Assembly (NCBI RefSeq): GCF_002850745.1
Contig: NZ_KZ559473.1
Span: 289,687-353,686 of the forward strand
Direction of reading: 5' to 3'
Source: Nonomuraea indica
Lineage (GTDB): Bacteria > Actinomycetota > Actinomycetes > Streptosporangiales > Streptosporangiaceae
DNA length: 64,000 bases
Shown piece by piece: positions 35,593-43,082 of the stretch. How positions within the stretch are numbered: position 1 is the first letter of the stretch; each line of letters starts with the position of its first letter. The notes under the pieces were generated by a model. It was not told the origin of the DNA. It worked only from the letters and a program-made list of their open reading frames with translations, and did no database searches. A program made the translations under genes and the position numbers.

Positions 35593-36597
35593 TCACGGCA
35601 GGGCGCCCGCCACGAGGGCGTCGCCCAGCGGCGTGCGGGAGTAGCGGACGCTGCGCCCGGTGCGCGTCCCGGTGACCAGGCCCGCGCCGCGCAACGCCGC
35701 GAGGTGGCCGCCCGTGGTGCCGATGCTCTGCCCGAGCAGCGCGGCCAGGTGTGTCGTGGTGGCGGGCACGGCCAGCTCGGCCAGCACGCGCGCCCGGCCG
35801 CGGCCCAGCACGGCGGCCAGTGCCGTACCGCGCGGGGCCGGCGGTCCGGCCGCCACACCCCACGCCGGGTAGACCAGCGCGTACGGCCAGGCGTCCTCCA
35901 GGTAGGCGCCGACGGTGCCGCTGAACACCGACGGCACGAACAGCAGGCCCCGGCCGCCGAGCCGGCGCCACTCGTCCGGCGCGCCGGGGCGGTCGGTGTC
36001 GCCGCGCATGCGGATCGCGATGTGCCCGTCGTCGTGCCAGCTCACCTGCCGGCTCAGGTCCTCCAGGGCCGCGGCCCAGCCGTACGCCGCCAGCCGCCCC
36101 GCCCGGCGCGCCACGTCGCGTTCCAGCAGGGCGTGCAGGCGCGGCCACTCGCGGGAGACGATCTCCGTCCACAGCGCCTCCCATGCCTGGGCGAGCAGCC
36201 GCACGACGTCCGGGCCCAGCAGCAGCTCCCTGGCCCAGCCCGGGACGGGAGGCCGGCTCGCCAGCACCGAGGCGATCTCCGCGTGCGCCTGCTCCACCGG
36301 TGTCGCGCGCATCGTGGCCAGCTCCGTCTCGAACGGCACCCCCACCCCGGACGGCGGGGGCGCGACGAAGTCCACGTTGTCGCCCTTCACCCCGGTGATC
36401 GCCGCGGTGGCCCGCAGCGCGGGATGCGCGCGCTCCAGCCGGAGGTACGGTCCTCGCCACCGCTCGGCCCAGGCCCGGTGCGGGCCCGCCTCGATCCGGC
36501 CCGCGAGGACCCAGTGCGCGTGCATGGTCTCGATCAGCGGCGAGATGGCGAACCTGCTGGCCGCCACGTCCTGCGGCGTGACCTCAATCCGGAACAC
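35593..36597 (-). CDS. ArsR-like regulator with large N-terminal domain (DUF5937 type)
   Basis: 334 residues. The first 250 or so form a domain seen in actinobacterial regulators (FRIEVTPQDVAASRFAISPLIETMHAHWVLAG...). The C-terminal 80 residues are an ArsR-type winged helix (GRGRARVLAELAVPATTTHLAALLGQSIGTTGGHLAALRGAGLVTGTRTGRSVRYSRTPLGDAL). It is probably a repressor; no metal-binding Cys motif is present, so an organic ligand is likelier. It is divergent from an MFS exporter, with a perfect palindrome at 36599-36616 overlapping its own promoter region, so exporter control and autoregulation are likely. The start is GTG 36597, immediately after AAAAGG. Confidence 0.88.
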   Translation of the reverse strand: MFRIEVTPQDVAASRFAISPLIETMHAHWVLAGRIEAGPHRAWAERWRGPYLRLERAHPALRATAAITGVKGDNVDFVAPPPSGVGVPFETELATMRATPVEQAHAEIASVLASRPPVPGWARELLLGPDVVRLLAQAWEALWTEIVSREWPRLHALLERDVARRAGRLAAYGWAAALEDLSRQVSWHDDGHIAIRMRGDTDRPGAPDEWRRLGGRGLLFVPSVFSGTVGAYLEDAWPYALVYPAWGVAAGPPAPRGTALAAVLGRGRARVLAELAVPATTTHLAALLGQSIGTTGGHLAALRGAGLVTGTRTGRSVRYSRTPLGDALVAGALP

Positions 36598-36598
36598 C

Positions 36599-36616
36599 TT
36601 TCGGTTATATCCGAAA
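36599..36616. promoter_or_regulatory. palindromic operator between arsR-like and MFS genes
   Basis: Perfect inverted repeat TTTCGG-TTATAT-CCGAAA. On the minus strand its centre contains TATAAC, a likely -10 for the regulator gene, so binding would block the promoter. Confidence 0.6.
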
Positions 36617-36686
36617 CGTTCGACTGGTTCGCGGGTGCTCCCCGAGCATCGGTCCTGTCCGGCAGACGGGATGGGGAGGGCGTGGC

Positions 36687-37937
36687 GTGAGCGAGCGAGG
36701 GGCCACCTTCGGCGAGGTGTTCGCCGTCCGGGAGTTCAGGGTCCTGTTCGGCAGCTTCGCGCTGATGATCGCCGGCGACTCCGTCAAGATGCTGGCCCTG
36801 TCGGTGCTGGTGTACGCGCAGACGGGCTCGCCCGGTCTGTCGGCCGCCGCGTACATGGCGGGCTGGCTGCCCTACATCGCCGGCGGGCTGTTCCTGCTGT
36901 CGCTGGCCGACCGGCTGCCGTCGCGGGCGTTGATGGTCGCCGGGGAACTGGTGCGGCTGGTCACCTGCCTGCTGCTGGCCTACGCGGGGCTGCCGGTGTG
37001 GGCGATGATCGGCCTGGTCCTGGTCACCGGACTGTTCTCGCCGGTGTTCGGCGCGGCGCGCACCGCGCTGCTGCCGGACGTGCTGCCCGGGGATGCCTTC
37101 GTGCTCGGCCGCTCCCTCATGGGCGTCACCTCGGCCGCGGCGCAGGTCGCGGGACTGGCCGTGGGCGGCGCCTTCCTGGCCGCGGTGGGGCCGGGCGGGG
37201 CGCTCGCGGTGACGGCCGGCCTGTCGGCGGTGGCCGCCGCGGTGCTCCGCCACGGCCTGCCGCGCCGGCCCGCGCGCGGCGTGGCCGGCGGGGCGGGCGG
37301 GCCGAGCGGCGCGCTGCGGGGGACGGTGGGGGAGACGCTGCGGGTCAACGGCCGGCTGCTGGCCGACCGGCGCGTACGCGGGCTGCTGCTGGCCTCCTGG
37401 TTGCCCGCCGCGTGCGTGGCCGGCGCCGAGGCGATGGTCGTGCCGTACCTGGGCGGGCAGGGGCAGGCCGGCCTGGTGCTGGCGATGGCGGCCGTGGGGA
37501 TGGCGGCGGGGGAGTTCGCGGTGGGCAGGTTCGCCTCGCCCGCGTTGCGCGAGCGGCTGTCGCTGCCGCTGGCCGTGCTGCTGGGGCTGCCGTGGCCGGC
37601 CTTCGCCGCCGGGCCCGGCGTGGGCTGGGCGGCGGTGATCGCGGGGGTGGCGGCGGCGGGGCTGGCGTACCAGCTCGGGCTGCAGCGGCGGTTCGTGGAC
37701 GCGGTGCCGGAGGAGGTGCGCGGGCAGGCGTTCGGGCTGCTGTCGGCGGGCCTGATGTCGGGGCAGGCGGCGGGGGCGGCCCTGGTGGGAGTCGTCGGCG
37801 AGCTGACCGGACCGGGGCCGGCGATCGCGCTCGCCGGTGGGACGGGCGTGGTGGTGGCCCTCGCCCTCGCCGGGGTGCTCCGCCCGGAGCGCCCGGCGCC
37901 GGTCAGGGAGGAAGCTCGCCCGAGCCGCGCCGGATGA
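36687..37937 (+). CDS. MFS transporter
   Basis: 416 residues with about 12 hydrophobic helices. It begins FAVREFRVLFGSFALMIAGDSVKMLALSVLVYAQTGSPGLSAAAYMAGWLPYI, the pattern of the enterobactin/macrolide-exporter-like (EntS/MefA) branch. A long central Gly/Arg loop (PRRPARGVAGGAGGPSGALRG) separates the halves. It is probably a drug or metabolite exporter. It is divergent from and likely repressed by the ArsR-like regulator at 35593. The GTG start has GGGAGGG 8 nt upstream. The 3' end overlaps the convergent lacI gene by 35 bp. Confidence 0.92.
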   Translation: MSERGATFGEVFAVREFRVLFGSFALMIAGDSVKMLALSVLVYAQTGSPGLSAAAYMAGWLPYIAGGLFLLSLADRLPSRALMVAGELVRLVTCLLLAYAGLPVWAMIGLVLVTGLFSPVFGAARTALLPDVLPGDAFVLGRSLMGVTSAAAQVAGLAVGGAFLAAVGPGGALAVTAGLSAVAAAVLRHGLPRRPARGVAGGAGGPSGALRGTVGETLRVNGRLLADRRVRGLLLASWLPAACVAGAEAMVVPYLGGQGQAGLVLAMAAVGMAAGEFAVGRFASPALRERLSLPLAVLLGLPWPAFAAGPGVGWAAVIAGVAAAGLAYQLGLQRRFVDAVPEEVRGQAFGLLSAGLMSGQAAGAALVGVVGELTGPGPAIALAGGTGVVVALALAGVLRPERPAPVREEARPSRAG

Positions 37938-38910
37938 CGCGGACCGGCAGCCGCAGGTGCTCGGCCGGACCGGTGTCGCCCGACAGCCGGCGGAACAGCA
38001 GCTCGGCCGCGAGCCCGCCCATCGAGGTGGGGTCCTGCGCCACCACGGTCACCCCCGGGCGCAGCAGGTCGGCGAGCTCGAAGTCGTCGAACCCGACCAG
38101 CGCCATCCGCCTGCCCTCCAGCGCGCGCAGCGCGGTCATCGTGATCCTGCCGTTGCCGGTGAACAGCGCCGTCGGCGGGCTGTCCAGGGCGAGCATCCGG
38201 TCGAGGTCGGCGCGCACGTCCCGAGGGACGGGAGCGCGCATCGACACGAGACGCTCGTCGAACAGGCGGCCCAGCGCCGCGCGGTAGCCGTGCAGCCGCC
38301 GGGCGGCGGTGTGGATCGACGGCCGGTCGCCGAGGAAGGCGATCCGGCGATGGCCGTGGGCGAGCAGGTGCCGGGTGGCCAGCCGGGCGCCTCCGGCGTT
38401 GTCGCAGAGCACGGTGTCGACGTCCACGCCGGGGCCGGGCGGCCGGTCGACGAAGACGGCGGGCGTGCCCGCGTCCAGCTCCGGACGCAGGAAGGAGTGG
38501 TCCTCGCCGGCCGGCACGACGATCAGCCCGTCCACCCGGCGCGCGCAGAACGTGCGGATCAGCTCCCGCTCCCGGACCGGGTCCTCGTTGGACGACCCGC
38601 TGAGCAGCAGGCAGCCGTGCGCGGTGGTGACGTCCTCGACCGCGCGGCCGAGCACCGAGTAGAAGGGGTCGGCCAGGTCCTCGATGACCAGGCCGACGGT
38701 GGACGTCCGGCCCCGGCGCAGCACGCGCGCGCTCTCGTTGCGGCTGTAGCCCAGCCGCTCGATGGCCTCGCGCACCCGTTCGGCCGTGCCGGGGTGGACG
38801 CCGGGCTCGCCGTTCACCACTCGTGACACGGTCTTCAGCGCCACGCCGGCGGCCGAGGCGACGTCCTTCATCGTCGGTCTCACGCCTGGATCATGTCCCA
38901 TGCCGCTCAC
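37903..38910 (-). CDS. LacI-family regulator (first)
   Basis: 335 residues. The LacI helix-turn-helix and hinge are RPTMKDVASAAGVALKTVSRVVNGEPGVHPGTAERVREAIERLGYSRNESARVLRRG. The sugar-binding domain contains VGLVIEDLADPFYSVLGRAVEDV, ARRVDGLIVVPAG, TPAVFVDRPPG, HRRIAFLGDRPSIHTAARRLHGYRAAL and FTGNGRITMTALRAL. A palindrome GACAACGTTGTC at 38914-38925, directly before the GTG start, implies autoregulation. The same core lies at 23343-23356 before the sugar ABC operon, which makes that operon a probable second target. ATG 38901 or GTG at the RPTMKDV segment are alternative starts. Confidence 0.93.
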   Translation of the reverse strand: MSGMGHDPGVRPTMKDVASAAGVALKTVSRVVNGEPGVHPGTAERVREAIERLGYSRNESARVLRRGRTSTVGLVIEDLADPFYSVLGRAVEDVTTAHGCLLLSGSSNEDPVRERELIRTFCARRVDGLIVVPAGEDHSFLRPELDAGTPAVFVDRPPGPGVDVDTVLCDNAGGARLATRHLLAHGHRRIAFLGDRPSIHTAARRLHGYRAALGRLFDERLVSMRAPVPRDVRADLDRMLALDSPPTALFTGNGRITMTALRALEGRRMALVGFDDFELADLLRPGVTVVAQDPTSMGGLAAELLFRRLSGDTGPAEHLRLPVRVIRRGSGELPP

Positions 38911-38913
38911 ATG

Positions 38914-38925
38914 GACAACGTTGTC
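38914..38925. promoter_or_regulatory. LacI-type operator
   Basis: Palindrome GACAACGTTGTC, 3 bp upstream of the regulator's start; identical in core to the operator at 23343-23356. Confidence 0.7.
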
Positions 38926-38956
38926 ACCCTTCCTCCCTGAGAGTACAGCTTGACGT

Positions 38957-38990
38957 CTTAGGGCATCTATGTTTTCTTAATGCCTCTAAG
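38957..38990. promoter_or_regulatory. A+T-rich inverted repeat upstream of the monooxygenase
   Basis: CTTAGGGCAT (38957-38966) and ATGCCTCTAAG (38980-38990) are inverted copies with one bulged base, around a T-rich centre. It lies in the divergent gap between lacI and the FAD monooxygenase. Operator or weak hairpin. Confidence 0.4.
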
Positions 38991-39066
38991 CAAACTTATG
39001 GATCGTAGGTGAGCGGGGTTCCTGCCGGGCCCTGGCACGCCGCGACCACGTCAGGGAGGATCTGCA

Positions 39067-40170
39067 GTGAAAGCGATCATCGTGGGCGGCGGGATCGGCG
39101 GGCTGACCGCGGCCGTCGCCCTCCACCAGCGCGGCTGGCAGGTGGAGGTGCTGGAACGCGCCCCCGAGTTCACCGAGGTCGGCGCCGGACTGGCCATCCA
39201 GCCCAACGGCCTGCGGGCCCTGGACGCCCTCGGCCTCGGCGACGGCCTGCGCGCCGGCTGCCCGGCCGGCCCGCCCGCGGGCATCCGCCGCACCGACGGC
39301 GGCTGGCTGGTCCGCAACGACGTCGACGACCTCCGGCGCCGCTTCGGCCCGTGGGTGACCGTGCACCGGGCCGCGCTCGTCGACCTGCTGCGCCGGGCCG
39401 TGCCCGCGCAGGTCCTGCGGCCGGGCACCGACGTGCGCGCCGTACGGCCCGACGGCACGGTCGTCCACAGCGGCGGCACCTCCACCGCGGACCTCGTGGT
39501 GGGCGCCGACGGCGTGCACAGCGTGACCCGGCGCTCGCTCTGGCCGCACCTGCCCGGGCCGCGCTACGTCGGATACACCACCTGGCGCCTCATCGCCCCG
39601 CCCCGGGCCGTCGAGGGGAGCGTGGAGACGTGGGGGAGAGGCGCCCGGTTCGGGCACGTGCCGATGCCGGACGGGCGCGTCTACTGCTACCTGATGGCCA
39701 ACGCCCCCGCCGGTTCGCGCATCGGTCTGGACGAGCTGCGCCGGCGCTTCGCGGACTGGCACGACCCCATCCCCGCCCTGCTGGACTCCGCGGAGCGGGA
39801 GACGGTGCTGCAACACGACACCCACGAGCTGCCGGACCTGCCCTGCTACGTCTCGGGGAAGGCCGCCGTCCTCGGTGACGCCGCGCATGCCATGACCCCC
39901 AACCTGGGGCAGGGCGCCTGCCAGGCGATGGAGGACGCCGTCACGCTCGCCAAGGCCGTGGACACCCTCGGCGTCCCCGAGGGGCTGGCGGCCTACGACG
40001 GCGCCCGCAGGCCGCGGACCCAGCTGATCGCCCGCCGCTCCCGCCAGGCCGGCGCCCCGGCGCACTGGACGTCCGCGCTGCTGACCACCCTGCGCGACGC
40101 GGCCGTCCCCCTCGTGCCCCGCAAGGTGTTCGAGCGCTCGCTCACCCCCGCCTACACCTGGACGCCCTGA
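39067..40170 (+). CDS. FAD-dependent monooxygenase
   Basis: 367 residues. The FAD-binding GxGxxG is MKAIIVGGGIGGLTAAVALHQRGWQVEVLERA; conserved DG motif LVVGADGVHSVTRRSLWP; and GD motif AAVLGDAAHAMTPNLGQGACQAMEDAVTLA. This is a class A flavoprotein hydroxylase of the salicylate/3-hydroxybenzoate type by motif; the substrate is not determined. GGGAGG lies 10 nt before the GTG at 39067. It is followed by a small frameshifted membrane protein gene on the same strand. Regulation is possibly through the inverted repeat at 38957-38990. Confidence 0.93.
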   Translation: MKAIIVGGGIGGLTAAVALHQRGWQVEVLERAPEFTEVGAGLAIQPNGLRALDALGLGDGLRAGCPAGPPAGIRRTDGGWLVRNDVDDLRRRFGPWVTVHRAALVDLLRRAVPAQVLRPGTDVRAVRPDGTVVHSGGTSTADLVVGADGVHSVTRRSLWPHLPGPRYVGYTTWRLIAPPRAVEGSVETWGRGARFGHVPMPDGRVYCYLMANAPAGSRIGLDELRRRFADWHDPIPALLDSAERETVLQHDTHELPDLPCYVSGKAAVLGDAAHAMTPNLGQGACQAMEDAVTLAKAVDTLGVPEGLAAYDGARRPRTQLIARRSRQAGAPAHWTSALLTTLRDAAVPLVPRKVFERSLTPAYTWTP

Positions 40171-40237
40171 CACCTCAGCCGGCCCGGCCGCCGCGCCCGG
40201 CGCGACGGCCGAGAGCCCCGACGCAGAAAGGCTTCTC

Positions 40238-40683
40238 ATGCCCCTCCCGCGGACTCTGATCGTCCTGGTCGGAGCGGTCACCGCGAGCAGCGCCGTGCTG
40301 GCCGACCTCGTCATCCCCGATCTGGCGGCGCAGCACGCCTTCAACCCCGGCTGGCCGCCCCACGCCAAGTTCCACGACGCCCAGTACATGGTCATGACCG
40401 TGCTCCTCGGCCTCATCGGCCTGGCGCTCGCCCTGCGGCGAGGCGGGGGCGCGCGTGGCCGGCTGCTGTGCGCCACGGCGATCCTGGCCACTCCCTGGCT
40501 CGGCATGCTCGGCGCGCTGCTGTTCCCGGGCGCCGCCACCCACGACCCGGAGTTCGCCGGCCGGACCGTTTTCGTCCTCGCCTGCACGGGCAGGTCTTCA
40601 TGGCGGTCGCCCTGCTCCTGGTCCTGCTGGGCGCGGCGGTCGCGGTGGCGCGCGGGCCCGTGGACCCTGGTGTCCGGCTCTGA
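40238..40683 (+). pseudogene. DUF6640-like small membrane protein, apparent frameshift
   Basis: Frame 1 from ATG 40238 encodes PRTLIVLVGAVTASSAVLADLVIPDLAAQHAFNPGWPPHAKFHDAQYMVMTVLLGLIGLALAL..., a small 4-helix membrane protein with the FNP(R/G)WPPHAKFHD motif that I associate with DUF6640. Around 40580-40582 the sensible reading jumps frame. Frame 1 continues as a Ser/Trp/Arg-rich tail to 40714, whereas the -1 frame reads LHGQVFMAVALLLVLLGAAVAVARG and stops at 40683, a normal last helix. Loss of one base after VFVL explains this. Whether it is a real mutation, a sequencing error or programmed cannot be told here. Confidence 0.6.
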
Positions 40684-40749
40684 GCGCATCCGCGCGGCGA
40701 ATGCCGCTTTGTGACGCATGTTGCGGCGTCCACGGGGAATCCTGCTACC

Positions 40750-40768
40750 TTAGGTAAGGCTTACCTAC
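40750..40768. promoter_or_regulatory. iron box (IdeR/DmdR-type)
   Basis: TTAGGTAAGGCTTACCTAC, a near-perfect 19-bp match to the actinobacterial iron-repressor box, 25 bp before the FhuF-like gene start. Confidence 0.85.
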
Positions 40769-40792
40769 GGCAACGGCGAAGGGGCTTCCGGC

Positions 40793-41452
40793 GTGGTGAC
40801 CGACGTGCTCGACCGAGTGGCCGCGGAGCGTGGCGGCGTGATCGGGCTGGCGCCCGGGCTGACCGTCTCGCCGGACGACACCTGGACCTCGGCCGCCGAC
40901 CTGTTGCGCGAGCCGTACGCGCTGCTGGGCGAGCTGGCCGACCAGACGGCCGCGCGCTGGAAGGCCCCGCGCCACGTCGGCGCGGCGCTGTTCTGGAAGA
41001 CCTACGCCTACTGGCACACGATGCCGATGGCGCTCGGCTGGGCGCTCGACGCGCCGATCCCCCTCATGCCGCTGGACGACACCTACTTCAAGGTCTCCGA
41101 GGCCGGCGTGACCATCGCGGCCTCCCGGCTGGAGTGGGGCACCGGCGCCGCGGCCATCTCCCGGGCGCTGGCCGAGTCGCAGGCGCCCCTCGTCCGCGTC
41201 CTCGCCTCGCTGGCCAAGGTGGGTGAGCGGACGCTGTGGGGCTCGACCGCCGAGGCGCTGGCCCACCCGCTGACCGGCGTGGTGCCCGGCGACTTCATGG
41301 AGCTGCTGCGCCAGGTGGGCAAGCCCGTCGACGGGCTGATCGAGCCGCACGGCGACGGCTACTTCCGCAGGACGTGCTGCCTGTGGGTCACCCTGCCCGG
41401 GGCGGACGCCTGCGGAAGCTGCTGCGTGCTCAGGCCACGGCCTCGTCCCTAG
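40793..41452 (+). CDS. FhuF-like siderophore-iron reductase
   Basis: 219 residues. The C-terminus carries the FhuF-type iron-sulfur ligand pattern, two adjacent Cys, ten residues, then CGSCC (RRTCCLWVTLPGADACGSCC), expected to bind a [2Fe-2S] cluster. The rest is helical (HVGAALFWKTYAYWHTMPMALGWAL, typical of FhuF-domain proteins). It likely reduces ferric siderophore complexes in the cytoplasm to release iron. The iron box at 40750-40768 indicates repression when iron is plentiful. No siderophore genes are adjacent. The 3' end overlaps the convergent cysteine-dioxygenase-like gene by 23 bp. Confidence 0.9.
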   Translation: MVTDVLDRVAAERGGVIGLAPGLTVSPDDTWTSAADLLREPYALLGELADQTAARWKAPRHVGAALFWKTYAYWHTMPMALGWALDAPIPLMPLDDTYFKVSEAGVTIAASRLEWGTGAAAISRALAESQAPLVRVLASLAKVGERTLWGSTAEALAHPLTGVVPGDFMELLRQVGKPVDGLIEPHGDGYFRRTCCLWVTLPGADACGSCCVLRPRPRP

Positions 41453-42029
41453 CCGGCGGCCCAACCTGCGGAGCCTGCGGCTCCGGGTCGAGCGGGCGCA
41501 GCTCGTCCGCGTAGCTCACCGAGACGCGGCGCATCACGCCGGTGCCGTCGATGGAGTACTGGCCGAGCCGCCACAGCGGCGGCGAGTACGCGTGGATCGA
41601 GACGCTGCCGTGCACCGCGCCCGTCAGCCGGTGGATGTGGTCCGGCCCGAACGAGAACGACTGTCCCTCCGCCACCACCGTCTCCAGGTGCTCGCCGCCG
41701 ATGCGCGGGTTGCACTCGAGCAGCGCGCCCCGCACCACGCGCACCGCGCCGGAGGAGACGTCGTGGTCGTGCCAGCCGGTGTCGTCCTCGGGACGCCAGC
41801 ACAGCAGCCAGACGTCCACGTACGCGTCCCGGTGCAGCGAGGCGTAGTGGCGTCCGCCCTCCTCCGGGAAGGCCACGTGCTCGGCCCACTCCTGCGGGCG
41901 GGCGGCGAGATCGTCGACCAGGGCGCGCAGCTCGCGCCGGTCGAGCGTGCGCTCCGGGAGGTCGGCGCACAGGCTCTCGTCCTGGATGGGACGGCTGTGC
42001 TCGATGGTCGGCTGGGCGGCCTCGGTCAC
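41430..42029 (-). CDS. cysteine dioxygenase-like cupin protein
   Basis: 199 residues. The cupin metal site is visible: GWHDHDVSSGAVRVVRGALLE (HxH plus downstream residues) and the later His in FGPDHIHRLTGAVHGSVSIHAYSPPL, as in cysteine dioxygenase type I. It would use iron and O2 to oxidise a thiol such as cysteine; the substrate is not certain, because 3-mercaptopropionate dioxygenases look similar. It is coupled to the amidohydrolase at 42026 by a GTGA overlap, with AAAGGAG before the GTG. It should share control by the LacI-type sites at 42962-42999. Confidence 0.88.
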   Translation of the reverse strand: MTEAAQPTIEHSRPIQDESLCADLPERTLDRRELRALVDDLAARPQEWAEHVAFPEEGGRHYASLHRDAYVDVWLLCWRPEDDTGWHDHDVSSGAVRVVRGALLECNPRIGGEHLETVVAEGQSFSFGPDHIHRLTGAVHGSVSIHAYSPPLWRLGQYSIDGTGVMRRVSVSYADELRPLDPEPQAPQVGPPARDEAVA

Positions 42030-42892
42030 GTGAGTGTCTCCTTTCTACCGAGTAGACGACGGGGGTTGACGACCCGGATCGCGTGCGAGGCGGCCTCGCC
42101 GAGTCCGGGCTCGGGTGCGGTGGCGTAGGGGGCGTCGGAGCCGTTGACGACGACGTCGACGCCGAGCTCGCGGACGACCGCGTCGATCGCGCGCGGGCCG
42201 TAGGAGGAGGTCTCCACGTAGCAGTCCGGATCGACCCGGCCGCGGCCGGCGCCGCCTCTGGCGAGCAGCCGTTCGGTGTGCAGGGGCGCCAGCCCCGCGA
42301 GCAGCGCGAAGCACACGCGCAGCTTCGGGTGCCTGGGGCGGACGACGGCGTGGAAGTGGTACCAGGCCGCGTGCATCTGCTGCACGTACGGCACGAGGGC
42401 GGGCCACCACGGCGGCGCGGCCGGGTGCGCGGGGGCATGCGCCGGGCCGGGGTGGACGAAGAGCGGCAGGTCGCGCGCGGTGAGCACCTCCAGCAGCCGG
42501 TCGTCCGGATGGGCCGTCGCCGGGATCTGGAGCCCGGCGAAGCCCCGGTCGAGGTCCGCCGCGAGGCGGCCGGGGTCGGGCTCGCTGTGGCAGGTGGCGG
42601 CCCAGGCGCCGAACGGCTCGCCGAGGCCCAGCGCGCCCTCGTGGAAGGCGTCGATGACCGGCCACGCCTCCTCGGGCGGCAGGAACTCCACCCCGAGGGG
42701 GCTGGACAGGGACACCAGGGCCAGCTCCAGCCCGGTGGTGTCGCGGGACGCGTGGTCGGCCGGGTCCACCTCGTAGGGAGGTTCGCCGTCGAGCAGCAGC
42801 GTCCAGCCGTCCAGGCGGGGTGGCGTCCGCCGGGCACGCAGCGCCTCGACGAAGGCCGGGGTCCACACGTGCTGGTGCACGTCGATGGTCAT
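42026..42892 (-). CDS. amidohydrolase family protein (ACMSD-like)
   Basis: 288 residues. A metal-dependent hydrolase barrel: DVHQHVWTPAF at the N-terminus (HxH), LPLFVHPGPAHA in the middle, and C-terminal VVVNGSDAPYATAPEPG with the catalytic Asp. It resembles the amidohydrolase_2 group that includes decarboxylases and lactonases; the substrate is unknown. ATG 42892 is preferred because GGGAGG lies 7 nt upstream of it; GTG 42901 overlaps that site. It is the first gene of a two-gene operon with the cysteine-dioxygenase-like protein, divergent from the LacI regulator at 43080. Confidence 0.85.
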   Translation of the reverse strand: MTIDVHQHVWTPAFVEALRARRTPPRLDGWTLLLDGEPPYEVDPADHASRDTTGLELALVSLSSPLGVEFLPPEEAWPVIDAFHEGALGLGEPFGAWAATCHSEPDPGRLAADLDRGFAGLQIPATAHPDDRLLEVLTARDLPLFVHPGPAHAPAHPAAPPWWPALVPYVQQMHAAWYHFHAVVRPRHPKLRVCFALLAGLAPLHTERLLARGGAGRGRVDPDCYVETSSYGPRAIDAVVRELGVDVVVNGSDAPYATAPEPGLGEAASHAIRVVNPRRLLGRKETLT

Positions 42893-42961
42893 GCGCGTCA
42901 CCTCCCTGCATTTCCTACCGACTTTATAGGCAATGCTAGCGGATCTTCGAACCTGCCCTTG

Positions 42962-42999
42962 TGAAACGGTTCAGTGATGCGGTTCAGTGAACCGCTTCA
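42962..42999. promoter_or_regulatory. array of three operator-like 12-mers
   Basis: TGAAACGGTTCA (42962-42973), TGATGCGGTTCA (42975-42986) and TGAACCGCTTCA (42988-42999) are spaced exactly 13 bp apart. Each resembles a LacI-type half-palindromic site (TGAANCGNTTCA). They lie between the amidohydrolase operon and the lacI gene at 43080. Confidence 0.65.
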
Positions 43000-43067
43000 C
43001 CTGCCTGCGTGTCAATGCCGGGCCGAGCCGGTACGACGGCTTTCCCGAAAGTGTCGGCGTCACGCAA

Positions 43068-43082
43068 TAGGCTGGGTCGATG
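43068..43082 (+). promoter_or_regulatory. leaderless -10 element of the second lacI gene
   Basis: TAGGCT (43068-43073), 6 nt before the ATG at 43080; no ribosome binding site. Confidence 0.5.
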
